Shown piece by piece: positions 25,938 to 33,224 of a stretch of 64,000 nt of DNA (the stretch's first letter is position 1; every line of letters begins with the position of its first letter). Source of the stretch: Bradyrhizobium quebecense. GTDB lineage: Bacteria; Pseudomonadota; Alphaproteobacteria; Rhizobiales; Xanthobacteraceae. The stretch lies in the NCBI RefSeq assembly GCF_013373795.3, contig NZ_CP088022.1:1240001-1304000 (forward strand), read 5' to 3'. The notes below the pieces were generated by a model that did not search any database, was not told the origin of the DNA, and saw nothing but the letters and a program-made list of their open reading frames with translations. The translations under genes were made by a program, and so were the position numbers.

Positions 25938-26534
25938 CTACTCCGGAATGCTCTGGCTGGCGTCCTTGAATTCCGCCTCGATGATGCGCCGGTTGGCATC
26001 GGTTGCCATGCGATAGGCCTGGCCGAGCGCCGGCTTCAGCTCCGGCGCGCGGGTGAGGATCAGGCGGACCTGCCGCTGCAGCAGATCGACCAGTTCCACA
26101 TCGCGCGTGGTATCGACCTGCGCCAGCAGGATCAGGCGCGGCGCGACCAGGTCGCTGCGGTTGAAGCCGGTGTAGTAGGACATCTTCAGCGCCTTCGATG
26201 CGGTCGGGTTCAGCCAGTCGAACCGCCCGGTCGCCGAGGCGAGGCCGAACCAGCCGCCGGCGTCCATCGGCGAGAGCCGCAGCGCGCGGGTGAAGGCGGC
26301 TTCGGCCGCCTCGGGCGAGGTCTGCAACTCGCTCCAGCCGTCGGCGAGCCACAGCTCGCTCCTGACCACGCCGAGGGCGGCCGCGAGCGAAGGCTTGCCG
26401 CGCAATGCATCGGCGGCGAGCCACCAGATCGACAACGCCAGCGTCGCGGCGCCGATCAGGATTGCGGCCGGCACGAAGGCCGGCGACAGCTGCCGTGGGT
26501 GATGCCGGGTCGCGTCAGCCTTCGCATCAGCCAT
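25938..26534 (-). CDS. Membrane-anchored helical-repeat (TPR-like) protein, 198 aa
   Basis: One transmembrane helix near residues 20-40 (AAILIGAATLALSIWWLAAD) is followed by a periplasmic domain with TPR-like helices (AAEAAFTRALRLSPMDAGGW). Its second half resembles the product of the gene at 35482, for example KALKMSYYTGFNRSDLVAPR here against DLLRMSYRLGPNEGWIAVKR there. It overlaps the upstream phosphatase gene by 8 bp (ATGGCTGA) and is the last gene of a three-gene minus-strand operon. Possibly an accessory of the polysaccharide export machine; function not known. Confidence 0.7.
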   Translation of the reverse strand: MADAKADATRHHPRQLSPAFVPAAILIGAATLALSIWWLAADALRGKPSLAAALGVVRSELWLADGWSELQTSPEAAEAAFTRALRLSPMDAGGWFGLASATGRFDWLNPTASKALKMSYYTGFNRSDLVAPRLILLAQVDTTRDVELVDLLQRQVRLILTRAPELKPALGQAYRMATDANRRIIEAEFKDASQSIPE

Positions 26535-27306
26535 GGCGCGCTGCCCGGTTGCCGGTCATCAGCAGGGTTCGCCGCGCGCCCTCCAGCTTGACACAGGTCA
26601 GGCGGCCCGTCGCATAGGCGCCGGTGTCGACATTGATGCGGTTGCGCAGCAGCTCGGCCTCGTGCACCGGCGTATGGCCGTGGACCACGACCTTGCCGAA
26701 ATCATCTTCCGACACCAGGAAGTCGTCGCGGATCCAGAGCAGATCTTCCTTGCGCTGCCGCTTGAGCGCGACGCCGGGCCTGACGCCGGCATGCACGAAG
26801 AAATAGCGGCCGCAGGAAAAGGTGATCGGCAGCGAGCGCAGGAAGGCGAGATGGGCCGGCGGCATCTGGCGGACCAACTGCCCGGCGAGCGCCCTGCGTT
26901 CCGCGGCGTCGGGATTGAGCGAGGGCGTCAGTCCATAGGACATCAGCGTCTGCAGGCCGCCGAATTGCCGCCATTGCGCGAGCATGTCGGGATTGACGAG
27001 AAACTCCAGCAGGCAGGCCTCGTGATTGCCGAGCAGGCAGACCACGCTGTGGGTCCGGCGGCGTTGTTCGAGCATCGCGATCACATCGCGCGAATCCGGT
27101 CCGCGATCGATGTAGTCGCCAAGGAAGACCTGGATCGGCCGCGCCGGACGCGACTTGCGCATATCGGCATCGATCCGTGCGCAGATCTCGTGCAGCAGGT
27201 CGGCGTGTCCGTGGATATCGCCGACGGCATAGATGCAGGTCTCGTCGCCCTCGTCATGTTCGAGGTCGCCGGTTTGGCCGACCATACGCCGGAGGAGGCT
27301 GCGCAT
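26527..27306 (-). CDS. Metallophosphoesterase, PPP-type protein phosphatase-like, 259 aa
   Basis: Two-metal phosphatase of the bacterial PrpA/PrpE/ApaH group. The signature motifs are all present: GDIHG (29-33), GDYIDRG (63-69), GNHE (93-96), FVHAG around residue 170 and VVHGHTPV near 210. Substrates in this family are phosphoproteins or diadenosine polyphosphates. It is sandwiched between membrane proteins of the polysaccharide locus, 7 bp after the gene at 27314, so it may act on a component of that system; this is an inference. Confidence 0.9.
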   Translation of the reverse strand: MRSLLRRMVGQTGDLEHDEGDETCIYAVGDIHGHADLLHEICARIDADMRKSRPARPIQVFLGDYIDRGPDSRDVIAMLEQRRRTHSVVCLLGNHEACLLEFLVNPDMLAQWRQFGGLQTLMSYGLTPSLNPDAAERRALAGQLVRQMPPAHLAFLRSLPITFSCGRYFFVHAGVRPGVALKRQRKEDLLWIRDDFLVSEDDFGKVVVHGHTPVHEAELLRNRINVDTGAYATGRLTCVKLEGARRTLLMTGNRAARHG

Positions 27307-27313
27307 CTGTAGT

Positions 27314-28606
27314 CTAGCCCGCCTGCAACGGTGAACGGCTGATCCGCTGTGCCAGTCCTGTTCCGATCACGGCTCCCAACACGATCACTCCGGGCAGCGC
27401 CGGCAATTCCGGCAAGGTAAAGGCGGCGAGCGTCAGCGTCAGCAACACGGCTGCCGCCGCCGCGGGATAGGACCAGTCACGGCCGCGATTGCGTGCACCG
27501 GCCGTGAACGCAGCGATGCCCACGATCGTAACCGCGAGTGAAGTCCAGAACATGGCGGAACCGAACTGCGCGATCAAGGCTGCGGCACTGGTCGCCACCA
27601 CGGGCCGCGTGGTCGCCCCCTGCCAGTCCATGTAGGTCGATGCCAGCGTTGCCGTGGTGCCGGCGCCGCCGCCGAGCGCGGGCAGGTCGGCGAGCAGATT
27701 GTGGGTCGACTGCACGAGTTCGGCCGGCGCGTGGACGAAGGCGATGGCAAGCGCCACGTCGGGATGACGGTTGGCGATCGCCGTTGCCAGCGCGATCAGC
27801 GCGATCGCAGCCGCAGCGGCAGCGCTGCTCCAGCGATGCAGATGAAGTTTTCGCGCGGCGAAGGTCATCAGGACGAGCGCGATGCCTGCAACGATCGCGA
27901 TCGCGGCGCCGCGCCGCCCGTACCAGCAGGCGCTGGCAGCGCAGAACAGTGCGCTTGCGGCGAGCAGCCAGCGCAATCGCACCAACTGCGCCGCCGTGCG
28001 GCCGTCAGCATGTCCTCCCACGTCGAGCGCGCGCACAAGGCTGAGCGGAACGCCAATCAGAGTGACGACGAGGAATCCGTTTGCTGTCCCGTCGCGCCCA
28101 ACGTCGGCCGCGCCAAGCCAGGCTTTGATCGGCTCGCTGTACAACAGCAGGATCAGGGTCGCGGCTACGGCCGTCGCTACGATGCTACGGGTCACCATGT
28201 CGGCCCGGCGGGCATCGATCGCGATCGCCGCAGCAGTGATCATGACCGAGAGCAGCGACAGCCAGAGCAGCAGCGCGCCAAGGCTCGCGCCGGTGTCGAT
28301 CGTGATGCTGCCGGTGAGCGATGCATCCAGTGTTTCGCCGGCGAACTTCCACACCGGATGCGCCCAGAACGGCAGCGGAAGCATCTGGACGATGATCCAG
28401 AGCAGCGGCGCCAGGGCGACCGCAACGGCGGGCCCGGCAACCCGCTTCAGGAAAGACAGTTCACCTGGACGGATCGCCGTCAGGCTTGCCAGCAGCCCGA
28501 GCGACGTTGCTGCGCCGACCAGGCCAATGGCGAGCGATGCGTCGATGAAGCCCACCGGAATCGACGTCCCGATCAAGATGCAGATGAAAGCCGTGACGTT
28601 CCACAC
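27314..28606 (-). CDS. Polytopic membrane protein, possible degenerate Wzy/O-antigen-ligase-like protein, 430 aa
   Basis: About ten to twelve hydrophobic segments. Some blocks recall the Wzy_C protein at 30863 in the same order: GTANGFLVVTLIG for the NRN block, WYGRRGAAIAIVAG for the GSRGG block and THNLLADLPALGGG for the region before AHNSWLE. The key arginine/asparagine signature residues are weak or missing. It is the first gene of the minus-strand operon with the phosphatase and the TPR-like protein. A polymerase, ligase or accessory role cannot be separated from sequence alone. Confidence 0.6.
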   Translation of the reverse strand: MWNVTAFICILIGTSIPVGFIDASLAIGLVGAATSLGLLASLTAIRPGELSFLKRVAGPAVAVALAPLLWIIVQMLPLPFWAHPVWKFAGETLDASLTGSITIDTGASLGALLLWLSLLSVMITAAAIAIDARRADMVTRSIVATAVAATLILLLYSEPIKAWLGAADVGRDGTANGFLVVTLIGVPLSLVRALDVGGHADGRTAAQLVRLRWLLAASALFCAASACWYGRRGAAIAIVAGIALVLMTFAARKLHLHRWSSAAAAAAIALIALATAIANRHPDVALAIAFVHAPAELVQSTHNLLADLPALGGGAGTTATLASTYMDWQGATTRPVVATSAAALIAQFGSAMFWTSLAVTIVGIAAFTAGARNRGRDWSYPAAAAAVLLTLTLAAFTLPELPALPGVIVLGAVIGTGLAQRISRSPLQAG

Positions 28607-28731
28607 GGGAGGGGCAAATCCTTGGAAAACAGGTCCTGCGGAAGGTGAGAACGCAAGGCAGCGGGATGCCCCGGGCTCGCTGCGAGGTCAATCGAAATCG
28701 GATACGCAAGGTGGGGCAGCGTTATGCCGCG

Positions 28732-29016
28732 TTAATGCGGGCGGCGCAGGGCGACGAGCGGTGTCGAGGTGCGGGTCCGGAGCCGCGGTGCGAAGGTGCT
28801 CGCGAGATATCCGCCCTGCAGCGATACCATGGCGGTGATCATGAGCAGCGCGGTCTCCGACCACAAGAGGCGCGCTACGCCGACGGCGGCCAGTAGCATG
28901 AGTTCCGCAAGCACGACCGGCACCAGCACCAGACAGTGCTGGCGCAGCCCGAGCACAGCGCCGCCGATCAAATTGCCAAGCAAAACAAATAACATAACCA
29001 AACCCTGCGCCCGCAT
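28732..29016 (-). CDS. Small membrane protein, 94 aa
   Basis: About three hydrophobic segments (VMLFVLLGNLIGGAVLG, LVLVPVVLAELMLLAAVGV, TALLMITAMVSLQGGYLAS) and a basic C-terminal tail (RLRTRTSTPLVALRR). The first methionine at 29016 gives a short N-terminus; the next in-frame methionine, seven codons in, is an alternative. It is upstream of the 27314 operon on the same strand with a 125-bp gap. I do not recognise the family. Confidence 0.6.
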   Translation of the reverse strand: MRAQGLVMLFVLLGNLIGGAVLGLRQHCLVLVPVVLAELMLLAAVGVARLLWSETALLMITAMVSLQGGYLASTFAPRLRTRTSTPLVALRRPH

Positions 29017-29123
29017 ATTATCGGGCCGGATCCTAAGCCGGGGTTAAACCGGTCGTCGCAAACCGGTCGGCGCGGTGCCGGCCGGCGTTGGAGTAGCCAA
29101 CGGTTTTGTTAATCGAATAACAT

Positions 29124-29420
29124 TCAGAACGGGCGCAGGTCGCCGTAACTGTAGGCGGCCCAGTAGTCGCGGCCGCCATACGGCCCATAGGCGCCATAGA
29201 GCGGCGCGCAGGAATAGCGATCCGGGCAACCGTGCCAGCAGACCCGCTTCCACTGGCAGACATCGCCATGACAATACTGCAGCCGCTGGCAGTTGGCGCT
29301 GACCCGCTCGACGGTGCGCGGGGCCTTGTAAATGCTCAATTCCGCAGCAAATGCGCCCGATCCGCCAAGCAGGACCACAACGGTTCCCAATGCAATCGCC
29401 AGCGGCCTTATGCGAGCCAT
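29124..29420 (-). CDS. Small secreted cysteine-rich protein, 98 aa
   Basis: Signal peptide of about 25 residues (IALGTVVVLLGGSGAFAAE). The mature part has six cysteines (NCQRLQYCHGDVCQWKRVCW then GCPDRYSC), suggesting disulfides in the periplasm, and a tyrosine/glycine-rich end (YGAYGPYGGRDYWAAYSYG). GAGG precedes the ATG by six bases. It is divergent from the Wza-type gene at 29647, with about 226 bp between. Function unknown. Confidence 0.65.
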   Translation of the reverse strand: MARIRPLAIALGTVVVLLGGSGAFAAELSIYKAPRTVERVSANCQRLQYCHGDVCQWKRVCWHGCPDRYSCAPLYGAYGPYGGRDYWAAYSYGDLRPF

Positions 29421-29646
29421 CGAACCCTCAATCGGTTAACTGAAACCATCTCGTTCACAGATAATCGGAACATCACACGAAATCAAAGCCAGAGTGAGGT
29501 CACGCGGGCCGTTGCCTCACGGCGCCGCGCCGGTGTCGCTCAATTGCCTCACCTTGCTAACATTATTTATCAATTGCAGTGCACTATATCACGTAATCTT
29601 GTGATTATGATGGTCGGCGTGTTACGGCACGGCCGGAGCATTTTAA

Positions 29647-30831
29647 ATGTCGCGTGCGAATTTCATTCGAGCAATGTTATTGCTTGCGGCCGCCTGCTGG
29701 GTCGGCGGTTGCCATTACATGCCGACCAACGGTCCGACGAGCTCTGATGTCGTCGCCGGGCAGCGGGATCCGGAAAGTCTGCCCTACGCGATGGTCAAGA
29801 TCACGCCGCAGGTCGAGAACGTGCTGGCGTCATTCGCGCCGCAACTCGCCGGCGGCATTCAAGGCCCGCCGCCCAAGGATATCCATTTCGGTATTGGCGA
29901 CGTCGTCAGCGTCACGATCTTCGAGGCCGCCGCCGGCGGTCTGTTCATTCCGGCCGAGGCCGGCGTGCGTCCCGGCAACTACATCACGCTGCCGAACCAG
30001 AACGTCGATACCGACGGCAACATCTCGGTGCCCTATGCCGGCGCGATCCGCGCCAAGAACCGCACCCCGACCGAGGTGCAGCGCTCGATCGTCGATGCGC
30101 TGAAGAACCGCGCGATCGAGCCGCAGGCCGTGGTCGCCCTGATCGAGCAGCGCACCTCGCTGATCTCTGTGCTCGGCGAGGTCAACACACCTAACCGCTT
30201 CCCCGCCAACGCCGCGGGCGAGCGCGTGCTCGACGCCATCACGCGCGCCGGTGGCCCGAAGGGGCAGGGCTTCGATACCTGGGTGATGCTGGAGCGCGAC
30301 GGCAAGCGCACCACGGTGCCGTTCGGCCAGCTGGTTTACGAGCCCAAGAGCAACATCTATGCGCATCCGGGCGACACCATCTATGTCTACCGCGAGCCGC
30401 AGACCTTCGTCGCCTTCGGCGCGTCGGGCGCGCAGGGCCAGTTCAATTTCGAGGCCTGGCGCATCTCGCTCGCCGAGGCGGTCGCCAAGGCGGGTGGCCT
30501 GAACGATTCCTCGGCCGATCCGGCCTCGGTGTTCGTCTATCGCGGCGAGCTGCCGGAAGTGGCGGCCAAGCTTGGCGTCGACATCAGCAAATATTCAGGG
30601 CCGATCATCCCGGTCGTCTACAACATCAATTTCCGCGATCCGGCCGGCTATTTCCTGGCCACGCGTTTCCAGTTGCGCAACAAGGACGTGCTTTATGTAT
30701 CGAACGCGGCATCTGTCGAGGACGCCAAGCTCATGCAGCAAATCCGCCTCGTCACCGCAACGGTGAACGATCCGATCGTGGCCGCCTACAACGCAACTTT
30801 ACTTCGTAATTCGATCAAGCTTGCGCCCTGA
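29647..30831 (+). CDS. Polysaccharide export outer-membrane lipoprotein, Wza/BexD family, 394 aa
   Basis: Outer-membrane channel subunit for polysaccharide export. The lipoprotein signal ends VGGC, with C22 as the lipidated residue. The Poly_export domain (about residues 75-170) contains FGIGDVVSVTIFE and the conserved NISVPYAGAIRAKNRTP, followed by SLBB domains (SVLGEVNTPNRFPANAAGERVLDAI cut here across SVLGEVNTPNRFP; and GDTIYVYREPQTFVAFGASG). Export should be driven with the Wzc-like kinase at 33225. It begins a plus-strand run of polysaccharide genes. Confidence 0.93.
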   Translation: MSRANFIRAMLLLAAACWVGGCHYMPTNGPTSSDVVAGQRDPESLPYAMVKITPQVENVLASFAPQLAGGIQGPPPKDIHFGIGDVVSVTIFEAAAGGLFIPAEAGVRPGNYITLPNQNVDTDGNISVPYAGAIRAKNRTPTEVQRSIVDALKNRAIEPQAVVALIEQRTSLISVLGEVNTPNRFPANAAGERVLDAITRAGGPKGQGFDTWVMLERDGKRTTVPFGQLVYEPKSNIYAHPGDTIYVYREPQTFVAFGASGAQGQFNFEAWRISLAEAVAKAGGLNDSSADPASVFVYRGELPEVAAKLGVDISKYSGPIIPVVYNINFRDPAGYFLATRFQLRNKDVLYVSNAASVEDAKLMQQIRLVTATVNDPIVAAYNATLLRNSIKLAP

Positions 30832-30862
30832 TGCTCGGGCGTGAGCCGGCGCGGCCGGCTTC

Positions 30863-32377
30863 ATGACACGTTTGCGATTAGCTTCCGGGTCGGGCGAGGC
30901 GACGGCACTGCCGTTGCCCGTGCGCTGGTCGTCGTGGCTGTTCTGCGCCGTCGTCGCGCTGGCGCCGCTGCCGCTCGGCTCGGTCGGGGTCGTCGCGCCG
31001 GCGATTTGGTCGATTCTGCTCGGCGTCGCGCTGCTCGGGGTGTTGCCGATGCCGTTGCGCGGCAGCCAGCTTGCAATCCTCTCGGTAACGGCGCTGCTGA
31101 CCGCGCTCGCCACGCTGGTGCTGCACGAGGAGTCGGCGGTGCGGCCCTGGTTGGGCGTGGCGCCGAACGCGCTGTGGGCAGAGGCCGGCAAATTGCTGCC
31201 GGCCGAGCTTCCGCCCGCCGCGACGATCGCGCGCAACCAGCCGTTTTATTCAGCGGGCGTCGGGATCGTCTGCCTGCTCAGCTTTGCGATCGGGGTCGTG
31301 CTCGGTGCGAACCGCGTAGTGGCGCGCGGATTGCTGCGGGCGGTGGCCATTGCCGGCTTGGTCTACGCGATCCTCGGCGTCATCACTTTCGCGATCGATC
31401 CCACCCGGATCTTCCTGCTTCACGACAAGCAGGCCCATCTGGAATGGCTGACGTCTCCCTTCGTCAACCGCAACACGGCGGCCATCTATTATGGCTGCTG
31501 TGCGCTGATCTGGCTGTTGTTCGGCTGCGAATTGATCGAGCGGCACTGGCCGTCGCACCGGGCAAGCCTGCCACGCCTGTTGACGCGCCTCGATATGCCG
31601 GCACGGCGTCGGCTCGCCGGCTATGCGTTCGGCTGGCTCACTTGCCTGCTGGCGATGTTTCTGACCGGATCGCGCGGCGGCGTCGGGATCTCGTTGCTCG
31701 CTGCGGTCGCAGCTGTCGCGATCTTCTTTCGTAACCGGATGCCGCGTCGCTACGGCCTGATCATGGCGCTTTGCGTCGGCAGCCTGGTTGCGCTGGCGCT
31801 GCTGCAACTTCTCGGCGGCGGCGTCGGCGCGCGCTTCAGCACGATCGGCCTGTCGGATGAGGGACGGTTCTCGACCTATCGCGCGACGTTGCGGATGATC
31901 TGGGATCATCCCTGGCTCGGCGATGGTTTCGGGTCCTTCGAATGGGTCTATCCGGCCTATCGCACCGACGACATCTCGTTGCGCGGGACCTGGAACCGGG
32001 CCCACAACAGCTGGCTCGAGCTGGCGTCCGACGGTGGAATGTTAATGGCCGGCGCGGTCATGATCGCGCTGCTCGGAGCCTTCGGGGTGCTCGCACATGG
32101 CGTGCGGACCCGTCGCCGCGACGTGATCGTGCCGCTCGCGGCGCTCGGCGCGTCGACCGCCGGCGCACTCCATTCGATGATTGATTTCTCGCTCCAGATC
32201 ACCGGCTATGCCGTTGTTATCGCCGCGATGCTCGGGGCGGGCCTGTCACAGTCCTTCCGCTCCGGCAGGGGCGCCGGCAGTGCTCGCGGCGACAGGGACG
32301 CCTGTATTGCGGCCGGTTCGCCAGTTAACGCTGATTTCGCGCCTGAGCCCGGCGGCGCGGCCGGGCAGGGGTTTTAA
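30863..32377 (+). CDS. O-antigen ligase/polymerase family membrane protein (Wzy_C), 504 aa
   Basis: Inner-membrane enzyme that joins or ligates repeat units on undecaprenyl diphosphate. About twelve membrane helices. The family blocks are clear: TSPFVNRNTAAIYYG, MFLTGSRGGVGIS, then GRFSTYRATLRMIWDHPWLG with GDGFGSFEWVYPAYR, and RAHNSWLELASDGG in the large periplasmic loop region. It starts 31 bp after the Wza-type gene. As the locus also has another such protein at 38195, one may polymerise and the other ligate or make a second product. Confidence 0.88.
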   Translation: MTRLRLASGSGEATALPLPVRWSSWLFCAVVALAPLPLGSVGVVAPAIWSILLGVALLGVLPMPLRGSQLAILSVTALLTALATLVLHEESAVRPWLGVAPNALWAEAGKLLPAELPPAATIARNQPFYSAGVGIVCLLSFAIGVVLGANRVVARGLLRAVAIAGLVYAILGVITFAIDPTRIFLLHDKQAHLEWLTSPFVNRNTAAIYYGCCALIWLLFGCELIERHWPSHRASLPRLLTRLDMPARRRLAGYAFGWLTCLLAMFLTGSRGGVGISLLAAVAAVAIFFRNRMPRRYGLIMALCVGSLVALALLQLLGGGVGARFSTIGLSDEGRFSTYRATLRMIWDHPWLGDGFGSFEWVYPAYRTDDISLRGTWNRAHNSWLELASDGGMLMAGAVMIALLGAFGVLAHGVRTRRRDVIVPLAALGASTAGALHSMIDFSLQITGYAVVIAAMLGAGLSQSFRSGRGAGSARGDRDACIAAGSPVNADFAPEPGGAAGQGF

Positions 32378-32435
32378 TTGGCGCGATAACTCTGACTATG
32401 CTAACGAACTGTTAGTATTCGTTAGGGAGATAGCG

Positions 32436-33095
32436 GTGTTCACATTTGAACGAACCGGCGGCTTTTCCGCCTTACGCCTGGCGGTATTGGCGATGTTGGC
32501 GCTGGCGGCGCCCGGCGGCGCCGCGATGGCGGAAACGCCCGGCGGGCTGATCCAGCTCTCGCAGGCGGTCACGAATTTCAAGGCCAATCCGGAACAGTTA
32601 CTGACCCAATATCCGAACGCCGGCGTGGAATTGACCTCGCGGGCGCGCGATTTCGCCCTCAACGATCCGACGTCGCTCGATCCGCTCGTTGCGCTGCTCG
32701 CCAAGGCCAGCAAGGACCAGAAGACCGCGATCGCCGCCGGCCTCGCCCAGGCCGCGCGCATCGTCGTGCGCAGCGATCAGCCCTACGCGACGCGCATTCA
32801 GCAGGCGATCGCCGACACCAAGGACCTCGACACCGTGATGGCGTTTGCCGCGGCGTCGGGTGATAGCGGCACCGCTGCGACCGGCGCCGGCGGCGCGGGC
32901 AGCGCCGGTGCATCCGGCGGCCAGACCAGCGCCCTCGGTGCCGGCGGCGCAGGCGGCGGCACGCTCGAGGCCATCAACGGCAACAGCGTGAACACCGGCA
33001 TTTTCAGCTTTACCTCGTCGGTCACCGGATCCGGCAACGGGACGACGGGTACGACTACCGGCGGCACCACGCTGCTTTCAACAGTTACTCCCTGA
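32436..33095 (+). CDS. Secreted glycine-rich hypothetical protein, 219 aa
   Basis: I take the GTG at 32436, right after AGGGAG, as start; the open frame extends to 32181 but overlaps the Wzy gene. A signal peptide ends near AMA (about residue 29). Residues 30-130 are a compact helical domain (LIQLSQAVTNFKANPEQLLT, and LDPLVALLAKASKDQKTAIA). The last 90 residues are low-complexity glycine/alanine/threonine (GAGGAGSAGASGGQT, GTTGTTTGGTT). I do not recognise the family. Location between the polymerase and the tyrosine kinase suggests a periplasmic or extracellular role in polysaccharide export. Confidence 0.75.
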   Translation: MFTFERTGGFSALRLAVLAMLALAAPGGAAMAETPGGLIQLSQAVTNFKANPEQLLTQYPNAGVELTSRARDFALNDPTSLDPLVALLAKASKDQKTAIAAGLAQAARIVVRSDQPYATRIQQAIADTKDLDTVMAFAAASGDSGTAATGAGGAGSAGASGGQTSALGAGGAGGGTLEAINGNSVNTGIFSFTSSVTGSGNGTTGTTTGGTTLLSTVTP

Positions 33096-33224
33096 GCGGG
33101 CGTTCGATCCCCAATGGAGAACTCTCTGCAGCAACGCGCTTTGGTGTCGGCGGCGGGACGCTTCCCGGGATCACTGGAGGGCGCGAGGGCAGGGTGTATC
33201 CTGCCGGCGCGGCGATAGGACGAG

